Source: Lentzea jiangxiensis (GTDB lineage: Bacteria > Actinomycetota > Actinomycetes > Mycobacteriales > Pseudonocardiaceae). Taken from it: 64,000 nt of DNA. Every line of letters begins with the position of its first letter. Position 1 is the first letter of the stretch. The notes below the pieces were generated by a model. The model was not told where the DNA came from. It saw nothing but the letters and a program-made list of their open reading frames with translations, and made no database searches. This document shows, one piece after another, positions 34,278-42,852 of the stretch. The position numbers were made by a program, and so were the translations under genes. The DNA lies in the NCBI RefSeq assembly GCF_900104175.1, contig NZ_FNIX01000026.1:25780-89779 (forward strand). The letters are read 5' to 3'.

Positions 34278-35992
34278 GGCTGTTCCTCCGCGCCGGTGCC
34301 GAGCTCGTCGACCGGCAGGACCAGCGTGCCCCTGCCGTCCGATGTCGCCGCGAGGCGCCCGTCCGGCGAGATCGCGAGCGGGTGGGCCGAGGTGACCTCG
34401 ATGCGGCCGTCCTGCATCAGCACGTGCGAGCCGTCCGGGTACTCGAACACGACCAGCCTGCCGTCCCGGGACGCGCACACGATGCGGGCGCCGGGCACCG
34501 TGCGGAAACCCAGGTGCACGCCCAGTTCCGCGTCGAAGCAGACACCGAGGCCCTCGCCGTCGAGCACGATCGACAGGTCCGGCCCGACCAGCGCGTCGGC
34601 GAGCTGCGTGACCGGCAGGTCCACGACGAGCGGGCGCTCGAATCCGCTGTCGAGGCGGTAGACGTGGTGCTCGCCCGCGATCAGCGTGTACCCCGGTTCG
34701 TGGTGGATGCCGAGCAAGAGGCGTTCCAACGCGTACTCGGCCTTGACGTGCCCCTGGTCGTATACGGTCAGGACGCCCTCCAGATCACCGACGAGCAGCC
34801 GCCCGTCGCCGTCGACCTCGAGCAGCTGCACACCCTCGCGATGGTCGAGCACGGTCTCGGGTTCCGCGCTCGCCAGTGACCAGACGGAGCCGCTCCACAT
34901 GCCGACGAGCAGCGTGTCGCCGTGGAACACCAACGCTCCCGGCACGGTGAGGCCGGGCGCACGAGCGAGATCGGCCGTGCGAGTGCTCCCGTCCGGTGCG
35001 GCCACCACGACGCGGCCCGTCCAGTCGGCGACCGCCACCCGGTCGCGTCCGCGCGCCCACAGCCGCGGCCGTCCGGCGAGGCTCGTGACGCCCTGCCTGC
35101 GGCCGGGTTCGTCGAGCGAGTGGACGGACAGGTGCAGACCGTCCAGCACCACGATCCGCCGCGCGTCGGGGAAGAACGCCTGACGTCCGCTCGCGGGCAG
35201 GCGCGGGTGCACGCGGTCCGGGCCGGCGGGCTGCGGCGCGGGCGGACTCACCTGGATCGGCGCGGTCTCGACGGGTTCGCAGCCGGGTGCCCGCGCGAGC
35301 AACCGCACGGACTCGACCGCCCGGCGGAACGACAGGTCGGCGAACGTGGCGGTGCCGTGCACGGTCGGGTGGACGAGCGTGCCGTTGAGACCGGAGTCGG
35401 GCGGCACGGTGGTGAGCGTGATCGGCTCACTGCTCTCCAGCACCGTCGTTCCATCGGCGCCGATGACCGACACCCGTACCGTGGGCAGGGTGTGGTTGAC
35501 CACGGCGCTGGGCAGCGGCCCCTCGAACCGGAGCTGCCTGCGGCTTCGCGCGGGTCGCAGGCCCAGCGCGGTGCGCAGGGTCTCGAACCAGTTCGGGTGA
35601 GTGACGGCGACCCAGTTGTACTTGCTGGCGGTGAACCAGATCTTGTCCTTGGCCGCCTCCTCCATCAGCACCGGGATGAACCCGATCTTGCCGGCCTTGT
35701 TGAGGTCGACGGCGCGCTGGAGCTCGAACTGGCAGACGTTCTTGGTGAAGTACCGCAACGAGTACAGGGCGACGAAGTACCTGGACCGCGGCAGCGCCGT
35801 CTCCAGGTACTCCTCCCAGTCGACGCCGGGCGGGATGCCTTCGCGGTCGACGTCGATGAAGATCCGGGGCGGCACGCCCCGGGACGTGATGCACTTGTGC
35901 AGGCCGTCCGCGAGGTCTCTGGCCTTCTGGTAGTCCTCACGCGCGTAGCTGATGAAGACGTCCCACCCGTCGTGGCTCTCGGGCTCGGTCAT
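34274..35992 (-). CDS. TIR-domain protein with Ig-like and beta-propeller domains
   Basis: A 572-residue protein. Residues about 9-150 form a TIR domain: DVFISYAREDYQKARDLADG (strand A and loop), FIDVDREGIPPGVDW (BB region), ALPRSRYFVALYSLRYFTKN and CQFELQRAVD with Glu90 at the position of the catalytic glutamate of TIR NADases. Residues about 165-250 resemble an Ig/Big-like beta domain. Residues about 265-565 form repeated beta blades (IVVLDGLHLSVHSLD, VAVADWTGRVVVAAPDG, LLVGMWSGSVWSLA, LLVGDLEGVLTVYD), a WD40-like propeller that could be a sensor. ATG 35992 has AAAGGG at good spacing. GTG 36007 is possible and would overlap the upstream gene. Confidence 0.88.
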   Translation of the reverse strand: MTEPESHDGWDVFISYAREDYQKARDLADGLHKCITSRGVPPRIFIDVDREGIPPGVDWEEYLETALPRSRYFVALYSLRYFTKNVCQFELQRAVDLNKAGKIGFIPVLMEEAAKDKIWFTASKYNWVAVTHPNWFETLRTALGLRPARSRRQLRFEGPLPSAVVNHTLPTVRVSVIGADGTTVLESSEPITLTTVPPDSGLNGTLVHPTVHGTATFADLSFRRAVESVRLLARAPGCEPVETAPIQVSPPAPQPAGPDRVHPRLPASGRQAFFPDARRIVVLDGLHLSVHSLDEPGRRQGVTSLAGRPRLWARGRDRVAVADWTGRVVVAAPDGSTRTADLARAPGLTVPGALVFHGDTLLVGMWSGSVWSLASAEPETVLDHREGVQLLEVDGDGRLLVGDLEGVLTVYDQGHVKAEYALERLLLGIHHEPGYTLIAGEHHVYRLDSGFERPLVVDLPVTQLADALVGPDLSIVLDGEGLGVCFDAELGVHLGFRTVPGARIVCASRDGRLVVFEYPDGSHVLMQDGRIEVTSAHPLAISPDGRLAATSDGRGTLVLPVDELGTGAEEQP

Positions 35993-36003
35993 CTGCTGCC
36001 CTT

Positions 36004-37641
36004 TCACGCGAACCGGTCGACTGCGGTCAAGATGTCCTGGAGCGCCCGGCGCGACCGCGGGTCGGTGGTGGTGCGCAACAGCCGCCTCGCCTCCTGGCCG
36101 ATGCTCGCGAACTCCGAGCGGTAGACGTCCCGCAACGCCATCACGTCTGCTGGGAAGAGCGGACCGGACCCCAGCGTCTGCGCCACCCTGTTGAAGCGCA
36201 GGACCAGCGCGTTGACCTCCACGTTGACCATGGCGCGATCGATCTCCGCCAACCTCTGGGCCACCGCGTCGGCGAGCTTCTGCACGTGCCGCTTGTTCTC
36301 CTTCGTGCTGGCCATCGCCTGGAGCCTGGGGATCCGGCCGCGCAGCTCTCCCATGGTGCGGCGCAAGGCGATCAGCTGGGCCTGCGTCGGCGGGTTGCCG
36401 ACCTTGGCCATGGCGGTGTTGTGCTCGTCGAACGCCGCGTTGATCGCGAAGACCTCCTTCGCCTCCACCGCCCTGCGCAGCAGCGCTTCCGCCTGCGTCA
36501 GCCGCGGGTCACGCGCGGCGATCCCGGCCGCGGTGATCGCACGTTCCGGATCCTTGCCCTGCACCAGCAGGCAGAACGCGTACAGGTAGTTGGGCGGCGG
36601 GAACGACGGCACGAGGTGCAGGACCTTGGCGAGCACCCGCTCCGCCTCCGCCCAGCGCTCGTCCTCGATCAGACCGAGGGCCTCCTCGCGGTACTGCTCG
36701 GCGATCAGCTCGTACAGCCGCATGGCGCGTTCGGGCGAGAGCTTGGGCGGGGGCAACGGTTTCGCGGGCGAACGGCGGGTGCGGAGGAGGCCTTCGACAT
36801 ACGTGTCGAAGTCACGCACCACCTCTGCCTCACGCCAGTCACGATCCAGTCGCCGCAACTCCTTGCGGGTGTGCAGGTACGCGCCGTCGGCGAGAGCACG
36901 CACGGCGTTTGTCATCAGCGGTCTCAGTGCCACCGTCTGGAGCGCGTCCGCGAACGCGCGGAGATGGCTCGCGTCGCCCTCGACCACATCGGCTGCGGAT
37001 CGCGCGGTGCGAAAGGCCGTCGTGTACTCACCGTCCATCGCCTGCATGATCGCCAGCAGGTACGGCGGTTCGGACTCCTCCGGCGCGACCTCGATGAACC
37101 GGCCGATCCGCTCGTCCGCGGCGCGCCGGTCGTGGTGCCGGGTGTCGAGGAACGTGCCGATCTCCTGGGGCGTCAGCACGTCGCGCAGCGTGCGGCGGAG
37201 TTCGAAAACCTCCGCGTGCAGCTGGGGATCCAGTCGTTCGGTCCGCAACGGCAGGGTGGTCTCCAGCGCCGTCGTCAGGTCGCCGAGCCGGTAGTGGCAG
37301 TACGCCTGGAGATACCGCGCCTCGGGGTGACCGGGCGAGATCTCCAGGAACTCCGCGAGCTGCTCCAGCGCGATCTCGTACTCGCCGTCGGCGATGTTGG
37401 CGCGAGCGTCCTGGAGCAGGTCGTCGCCGTCGTCGAGCTGGAGCGAGTCCTCGGCGGCGAGCGTCACGAAGTCCGGCAGGAAGACCGTCGGCGGCGCCGT
37501 GCGTTCGGTGCGCCGCCGGGTGAACTCCTCCAGTCGCCGGAAGTGCTCGCCGAGGTCCCCGCCGCCGCCGAAGCTCAGCCCCGAGAGGTCGGGGAGCCGA
37601 GGCGGCAGGTGCGGGAGCGCCGGAGTGTCGCGTTCGGTCAT
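36004..37641 (-). CDS. TPR protein of the TIR-Hsp70 operon
   Basis: A 545-residue soluble protein. After a proline-rich, glycine-rich head (PRLPDLSGLSFGGGGDLG) it has TPR units (ANIADGEYEIALEQLAEFLEISPGHPEARYLQAYCHYRLGD, EALGLIEDERWAEAERVLAKVL and following). A long helical C-terminal region near 420-500 may form a coiled coil (RRTMGELRGRIPRLQAMAST, QRLAEIDRAMVNVEVNALVL). The start overlaps the small upstream gene by four bases. No catalytic site is seen. Confidence 0.78.
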   Translation of the reverse strand: MTERDTPALPHLPPRLPDLSGLSFGGGGDLGEHFRRLEEFTRRRTERTAPPTVFLPDFVTLAAEDSLQLDDGDDLLQDARANIADGEYEIALEQLAEFLEISPGHPEARYLQAYCHYRLGDLTTALETTLPLRTERLDPQLHAEVFELRRTLRDVLTPQEIGTFLDTRHHDRRAADERIGRFIEVAPEESEPPYLLAIMQAMDGEYTTAFRTARSAADVVEGDASHLRAFADALQTVALRPLMTNAVRALADGAYLHTRKELRRLDRDWREAEVVRDFDTYVEGLLRTRRSPAKPLPPPKLSPERAMRLYELIAEQYREEALGLIEDERWAEAERVLAKVLHLVPSFPPPNYLYAFCLLVQGKDPERAITAAGIAARDPRLTQAEALLRRAVEAKEVFAINAAFDEHNTAMAKVGNPPTQAQLIALRRTMGELRGRIPRLQAMASTKENKRHVQKLADAVAQRLAEIDRAMVNVEVNALVLRFNRVAQTLGSGPLFPADVMALRDVYRSEFASIGQEARRLLRTTTDPRSRRALQDILTAVDRFA

Positions 37642-37844
37642 TCCGGCAGCGCTTCGGGTTCGGGTGCGGAACCGAGCGCGCGTTCGGCGACCGCGCGGCA
37701 GAGCAGGTACTCGGCCTCCTGGTCGAGCTTCAGCATCAACGGCAGCGCCGCGGGCAGCGCGGCCTCGTCGAACAGCTGCCGCTCGTCGGTCTCCCGGCGG
37801 TACTCGACCGGCGGCAACAGCCCGACCAGCCGGTCACGGTCCAC
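37638..37844 (-). CDS. Small acidic helical protein
   Basis: GTG 37844 gives 68 residues, with a predicted helical core (QLFDEAALPAALPLMLKLDQEAEYLLCRAVAERALG) and an acidic tail. It overlaps the upstream stop by 11 bases and the downstream start by four, consistent with a real coupled gene. An ATG at 37895 would add 17 residues but overlap the upstream gene by 62 bases. I do not recognise the family. Confidence 0.55.
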   Translation of the reverse strand: MDRDRLVGLLPPVEYRRETDERQLFDEAALPAALPLMLKLDQEAEYLLCRAVAERALGSAPEPEALPE

Positions 37845-39468
37845 GCTCGGCGGCCGTGTCCACGCGGTTCGGATCCAGCTCAGCGGTGACGGCATGGTCG
37901 TCCCATTCCTCCTGCGGCAGCAGGAACTCTCCGGTCGTGATCACCAACTCGTGTTCGCTCTGGTGCAGCGCCTGCGCCTGTGCCGCGAACCCGTCGGCGA
38001 CCACGTCCAGCTCCTGCAGCCGTTCCCGCAGCCGGACCCGGGCCGGGGCGTCGTCGGGCAGGTCGCGCAGCCGCGGATAGACGATCAGCTCGATGCGCTT
38101 GCGCACGGCCTCGATCCGCCGGCGCAACTCCTCCGGCGACGCCGGCCGCGTCGGCAGTGCCAGGTCCTCGCCGAGATCATCGGCGTAGCGGGCGAACTGG
38201 TCGCGCAACGAACGCAGCTCCGCCCGGTGCGACGCGGGCACGGCCGGGTCGGCGAGGAACTCGTGCACCAGCCGCAGAAAGCGCGACAGGGCGTCACCCT
38301 GCCCACCGAGCGCGCGTTCCTTCTCCACGAGGTGCAGCACCTCGGGAACGATGATGGCCTTGGCGCTCTGCAGGCCCATCCCGCGTTCGAGGATCGCGAG
38401 TCCGGTCTCCCGCTGGCCCTCGTTGGCGGCGAAGTAGTACCAGAGCAGTCCTTCGACCAGATAGGCGTCGCCCCACTCCTCGTCGAGTTCCAGCATGAGG
38501 TTCAGCCGCTCGGACAGCTCGTGGCGTTCCTCGGAGCTCGGCACCCCGGACAGCTCCGGCCGGTTCGCCCAGCCCCGCAGCAGCAACACCACCCGCAGCA
38601 GCGCGACCACCGCCGCCAGCTGCCTGAGGTAGTCCTGGTCCGCGGACGTGTCCTCCGCCTCGCCGGCCCAGTCCCGCCACGCGCGTTGCTTGCGGATCTG
38701 CGTCAGCCACCGGTCGAGCTTCCTCGGGTTGGCCGTCTCCCAGTCGCACGCGAGCAGCCCCAGACTCGCCTCGACCCGGCTCTGCCCGCGCTCGTGGGCG
38801 CGGTGGCGGGCGGCGTCGAACGCCTCGCGGGCCTCAGCGCGCCGTTGGTCGAAGAACAGGTGGATGCCTTTGAGGACGTGGAGGTTGTCCGCGGCCTTCG
38901 GGATCTCTCCGGTCAGAACGCCGAGGTCGCGGACCCGGTCGAAGTGGTGCAGGGCCTCGTCGGTCTCGCGGCGCCGCCAATGCGCACCGGCGAGGTGCAG
39001 ATGTGACGCGGAGGCGATGAGGCGCGCGCCCGGCCGGTCGGCGAGTGCCGCCTCGTGTTCGCGGTAGAGCTCCACCACGCGTTCGTGGCGTTCCAGCTTG
39101 TGCTGCAACCACATCGCGAGGTGAGCGGACGCCGGGTCCTGCCCGGAGGTCGTGGCCAGGCTGTCGACGAGGGTGGCGGCCGACCAGTGGTGCTCGGGCC
39201 GGTACGTGCCGAGCATCGCGCGGACGTACGCCTGTGCGAATCTCGTGTCGGCCAAGTCGCCGCCACGCGGGCCCGCGTTCGTCGCCTGGTCGAGCAGCCG
39301 GTCGGCCTCCTCCAGCTGTGCCCGCTGGTGCCCGTCACGCGCGAGGATCGCGAGCGCGCGGTGCAACGGTTCACGCCACCGGCTCGGCACGACGACGAAG
39401 AAGTGCCAGGCGCCCACCAGGCACACGCCGAGCAGGGCGACGCACACCACGACCAGCACGGCGTTCAC
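37834..39468 (-). CDS. Membrane-anchored TPR protein
   Basis: A 544-residue protein with one N-terminal membrane helix (AVLVVVCVALLGVCLVGAWHF, about residues 3-23) and no signal-peptidase site, so the remainder is probably cytosolic with an N-out anchor. The body is TPR-like (LHLAGAHWRRRETDEALHHFDRVRDLG and LFFDQRRAEAREAFDAARHRA). It is the only membrane component of the operon and could place the complex at the inner face of the membrane. It overlaps the pseudokinase gene by four bases. Confidence 0.75.
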   Translation of the reverse strand: MNAVLVVVCVALLGVCLVGAWHFFVVVPSRWREPLHRALAILARDGHQRAQLEEADRLLDQATNAGPRGGDLADTRFAQAYVRAMLGTYRPEHHWSAATLVDSLATTSGQDPASAHLAMWLQHKLERHERVVELYREHEAALADRPGARLIASASHLHLAGAHWRRRETDEALHHFDRVRDLGVLTGEIPKAADNLHVLKGIHLFFDQRRAEAREAFDAARHRAHERGQSRVEASLGLLACDWETANPRKLDRWLTQIRKQRAWRDWAGEAEDTSADQDYLRQLAAVVALLRVVLLLRGWANRPELSGVPSSEERHELSERLNLMLELDEEWGDAYLVEGLLWYYFAANEGQRETGLAILERGMGLQSAKAIIVPEVLHLVEKERALGGQGDALSRFLRLVHEFLADPAVPASHRAELRSLRDQFARYADDLGEDLALPTRPASPEELRRRIEAVRKRIELIVYPRLRDLPDDAPARVRLRERLQELDVVADGFAAQAQALHQSEHELVITTGEFLLPQEEWDDHAVTAELDPNRVDTAAERGP

Positions 39469-40952
39469 GGGTTCCCCTCTTCCTCCTCGAGCTGGTCGAG
39501 CAGCAGCTCGTACAACTCGATCGCGGTGATCTCCAGGGACCCGTTGTCCCGCACGCGCTTGAGGCCCTGCCTGATCACGTCACCGACCTGGGCGGCTTCG
39601 GCGCGCTTGCCCAGCAGCCAGAACGTGGTGGCGTAGGCGATCATCAGATCGAACCGCCACCACATCAGCGTTTTGCCGTCGTGCAACCATCTGTGCGCGA
39701 ACGCGTTCGCTTCGCGGACGCGGCCCTCGCGGATGAGGTGGCTCGCCATCGCCGGCGCGTGCTTGGCGCGCAACTCGTGCGGTAGCCGGTGGAACGCGGT
39801 CTGCACGGTGGCGTCGAGCCTGCGGGTGAACGAGTCGTCGATCGCGTCGGACAGCAGTGTCTGCACCGTCGCCCACACCTCGCCGATGGCGACGACCGAC
39901 ATCTGTTCCTCGTACGCCTCGACGCGTTCCGGGTCGGCCTCCACCGCGCGGTCGAGCAGCGTGAGCGCTTCGAGCGGTGCGGCCGTGTCCTGGTAGGCGA
40001 TGGTGGCGGCGAGCACCAGCACGTCGTAGTGCGGGCCGTCGACGAGCACCGCCTGGGCCAGCGAGAGCGCCTGGTCCGGCTCCCCCGCGGCACGCAGCGC
40101 CTGCACCGCGGCCACCGGGTCCATGGCGTTCCTCGCACGCTGCAACCGGTCTGCCAGCCACGTGATGTCCGTGCCACCACGCCGGGGTGCGGTCGTGAGC
40201 TCGCACAGGTCTTCCAGCACCGCCCGGATCGGGCCGGCCCGCCGCATCCACACCGGCAGCCTGCCGTGCAACCGCTCTCCCCACGGTGCCACCGCGCAGG
40301 CCGTGCGGTGCAGCAACCGTGCCGCGTCGGTGTCCGGGCTGGTGCCGAAGCACCGCAACGCGGCGGCCGCCAGCGCGAACACGTCCTCCTCCCGGCCGAC
40401 CGCGGTCTGTCCGCGGGCGAGGCCGGGGGCGAGGTGCAGCACCCGTTCCGGAGCGCTCAGCAGCTCGGTGAACGACGGCGCGCCCCAGCACGGCAGCGGC
40501 AGCAGCCGCGGCCCGCTGTCGGTGAGCACGATGTCGGCGGGCATCGGCACCATGCCCGGCCCGAGCGACTCCCACCAGCCGGGCAACGCGCGCAGCGCGG
40601 CGACGACGGCCTCGACGCGCCGGGCAGGATCGGGATCGGCGATGGCGTCGGCGAGGCTGCGCCGGGCATCGGTCTCGTAGCAGACGACCTGGTACCAGCG
40701 GCCACCCAGACGTTGCTGGTCGCCCGCCGTGTCGGCGGGCACCACGGCGGCGAGCCCCGCGCGGGGTCCCTCGTGCTGCCAGCGTTTCAGCTCATCACGG
40801 TGTTCCGCGCCGAGCTCGACGCCCGGAATCAGCCGGTAGCAGCGTCGCCTGCCCGGCGCCCGGTACAGCGTTCCGCGCCTGCCGACGCCGACGTACTCCG
40901 CGTCGAGCTCCTGGGCGATCAGCCCGACGGGCTCATCGCCGGGCGCGGTCAT
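39465..40952 (-). CDS. Pseudokinase-like domain fused to TPR repeats
   Basis: A 495-residue protein. Residues about 1-230 look like a degenerate protein kinase. A segment MPADIVLTDSGPRLLPLPCW occupies the place of the HRDxxPxNI to DFG region but lacks the catalytic Asp and the DFG. It is followed by an APE-like region (LAPGLARGQTAVGREEDVFALAAAAL) resembling the kinase DVYALG helix. No glycine-rich loop is visible. Residues about 260-490 are TPR-like helices (LRAAGEPDQALSLAQAVLVDG, LEALTLLDRAVEADPERVEA). The start overlaps Hsp70 by 20 bases. The kinase assignment is by pattern and moderate. Confidence 0.6.
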   Translation of the reverse strand: MTAPGDEPVGLIAQELDAEYVGVGRRGTLYRAPGRRRCYRLIPGVELGAEHRDELKRWQHEGPRAGLAAVVPADTAGDQQRLGGRWYQVVCYETDARRSLADAIADPDPARRVEAVVAALRALPGWWESLGPGMVPMPADIVLTDSGPRLLPLPCWGAPSFTELLSAPERVLHLAPGLARGQTAVGREEDVFALAAAALRCFGTSPDTDAARLLHRTACAVAPWGERLHGRLPVWMRRAGPIRAVLEDLCELTTAPRRGGTDITWLADRLQRARNAMDPVAAVQALRAAGEPDQALSLAQAVLVDGPHYDVLVLAATIAYQDTAAPLEALTLLDRAVEADPERVEAYEEQMSVVAIGEVWATVQTLLSDAIDDSFTRRLDATVQTAFHRLPHELRAKHAPAMASHLIREGRVREANAFAHRWLHDGKTLMWWRFDLMIAYATTFWLLGKRAEAAQVGDVIRQGLKRVRDNGSLEITAIELYELLLDQLEEEEGNP

Positions 40953-42852
40953 AGGCGTCCTCGAGCCGGTCGGCGAGGTCGTCGAGCCCGGTGCCCGCGC
41001 GCACGGCCGAGGTGAACTCGCGCAGCGCGGCGACCAGGTCGTCCGGTGCCTCGCGTCCGGCGGTCCACGCGGTGACCTTGCGGAACAGCCGCCGGAACTC
41101 GGCGGGCACCGCGTCGGGATCCACGGTGGGACCGTCGTCGGGCACGTCGACGGGCGGCGGGACCTGGAACGAGAAGGGCTCCGCGCGCTCGACGGGTTCC
41201 GCCGCGCCCGGCTCGACCAGCCGCAACAACCGCCGCCTGCTCTCGGCCAGCATGTCGATCTTCCCGATGCTGGTGCTCTGCCGGAACGTCGCCTCGTACT
41301 CGCGGCCCGCGTTGACGTGGAACACCTTGACCTCCAGCAACCCGTTCACGTCGAGCTTGAACGTGATGTCGAACTGGTGGTGGCCGGCCTCCCGAGGTTC
41401 GATCTTGTCGAGGACGATCGTGCCGACGCGGGTGTTGTCGAAGACCACGGCCGACTCGCCCTGGTAGATCGGCACCTCGACGTTCTCGGAGTCCTTTTGG
41501 TTGGTGTAGCGCTTCTCCTTGCGCGTCGGGATCTTCGCGCCGCGCTCGATCAGCGGGTCGAACCTGTTGTCCTGCACGCCGACGCCGAGGGTGTGCTCGG
41601 TGATCAACCGGATCTCGAAGTCGTCGGCGTCGGACTGGCGCTCGGCGGTCGGCCGCCTGTTGAGGTCGAAGGAGTCCGACGCCTCGAACCGGCTGGCGAG
41701 GATCGCGGCACCCCGCGCGACGAGGGTGTCGGGATCGCCGTCGGCGCGGACGAAGTCGTCGTCCTTCTCGAAGTGGTCGACCAGCATCTCCCGCACGAGC
41801 GGGATGCGGGTCGAGCCGCCGACCAGCAGAACGGCGTCGACGTCGAGCGGCGGTTCGTCCGGGCCGCCCTTCGCCATCTCCAGCGCCTCGAGCACCTTCC
41901 TGAGCGACCGGTCCAGCGCCGGCTTGATCAACGACTTGAAGGTGGCGCGGTCGAGCTCGACCGGCGCCGTGTCGCCACCGAGGTCGATCGTGGTGGACTC
42001 GTGCAGGGAGAGCTCGCGCTTGGCCTTCTCGGCGGCGGCCAGCGCCTGCATGCGCTCGTCCTCGCTCGGGGACGAGCGGCCCAGCTTCTCGTTCAGCCAG
42101 TTCGCGATCGCCGCGTCGAAGTCGCCGCCGCCCAGCCGCGCGTCACCGGCGGTGGCGAGCACCGAGACCTGCCGGTCCTCGGTCTCGATGATCGACACGT
42201 CGAACGTGCCGCCGCCGAGGTCGAAGACCAGGTAGATCTTGCTCTCCTCCTCGGCGCGGTCCACGCCGTACGCGATCGCCGCCGCGGTGGGCTCCGGGAT
42301 CAGCTGCCGCGGGTGCAGGCCCGCCAGCAGCGCCGCTTCCTCGGTGGCCTTCTTCTGGCGCTCGGTGAAGTAGGCGGGCACGGTGACCACCGCGTCGTGC
42401 ACGCCGTGGCCGAGCTCGCGTTCGGCGATCTCCTTCATCCGCATCAGCACCAGCGCGCTGACCTCCTGCGGCCGCAACCACTCGCCGTGCAGCCGGACAC
42501 GCAGCGGATCGTCCACGCGGAACGAGGTGCCCTTCGCCCCGAACAGCCTGAGCGTCTCCTCGCTGAAGAGCGCGCCCATCTCGCGTTTGATCTCGATGAT
42601 GGTCTCGCGGCCGCGACCGGGCAGGGACATCGCCTGCTTCGCCGCGGCGCCGACGATCACAGCGCCAACGCCCGGGTCGAAACCGACCACGGAGGGCGTG
42701 GTGTCGACCGGCGGGTCGAACGTCCGATCGGGAACGATCACCGCGGTGTCCTCGTCGGTGTCGAACATCGCGATCGCCGAGTACGTCGTACCCAGGTCGA
42801 TGCCGACGACTCGGTGCAGGTTCGGCTTCTTGTCGTCCATGTTCCCCGTCAT
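40933..42852 (-). CDS. Hsp70/DnaK-family chaperone
   Basis: A 639-residue Hsp70. The nucleotide-binding domain is complete: GIDLGTTYSAIA (17-28), VPAYFTERQKKAT, IPEPTAAAIAYG, VFDLGGGTFDVSI and LLVGGSTRIPLV. The beta substrate-binding domain is recognisable (TEHTLGVGVQDNRFDPLIERGAKIP, FDITFKLDVNGLLEV). The usual helical lid is replaced by a proline-rich linker and a short helical tail ending AYDRARR, so this is not the housekeeping DnaK. GrpE and canonical DnaJ are not nearby. Its start overlaps the J-like gene (ATGA). ATG 42840 is an alternative start. It probably remodels or holds the operon's TPR/TIR proteins. Confidence 0.92.
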   Translation of the reverse strand: MTGNMDDKKPNLHRVVGIDLGTTYSAIAMFDTDEDTAVIVPDRTFDPPVDTTPSVVGFDPGVGAVIVGAAAKQAMSLPGRGRETIIEIKREMGALFSEETLRLFGAKGTSFRVDDPLRVRLHGEWLRPQEVSALVLMRMKEIAERELGHGVHDAVVTVPAYFTERQKKATEEAALLAGLHPRQLIPEPTAAAIAYGVDRAEEESKIYLVFDLGGGTFDVSIIETEDRQVSVLATAGDARLGGGDFDAAIANWLNEKLGRSSPSEDERMQALAAAEKAKRELSLHESTTIDLGGDTAPVELDRATFKSLIKPALDRSLRKVLEALEMAKGGPDEPPLDVDAVLLVGGSTRIPLVREMLVDHFEKDDDFVRADGDPDTLVARGAAILASRFEASDSFDLNRRPTAERQSDADDFEIRLITEHTLGVGVQDNRFDPLIERGAKIPTRKEKRYTNQKDSENVEVPIYQGESAVVFDNTRVGTIVLDKIEPREAGHHQFDITFKLDVNGLLEVKVFHVNAGREYEATFRQSTSIGKIDMLAESRRRLLRLVEPGAAEPVERAEPFSFQVPPPVDVPDDGPTVDPDAVPAEFRRLFRKVTAWTAGREAPDDLVAALREFTSAVRAGTGLDDLADRLEDAYDRARR

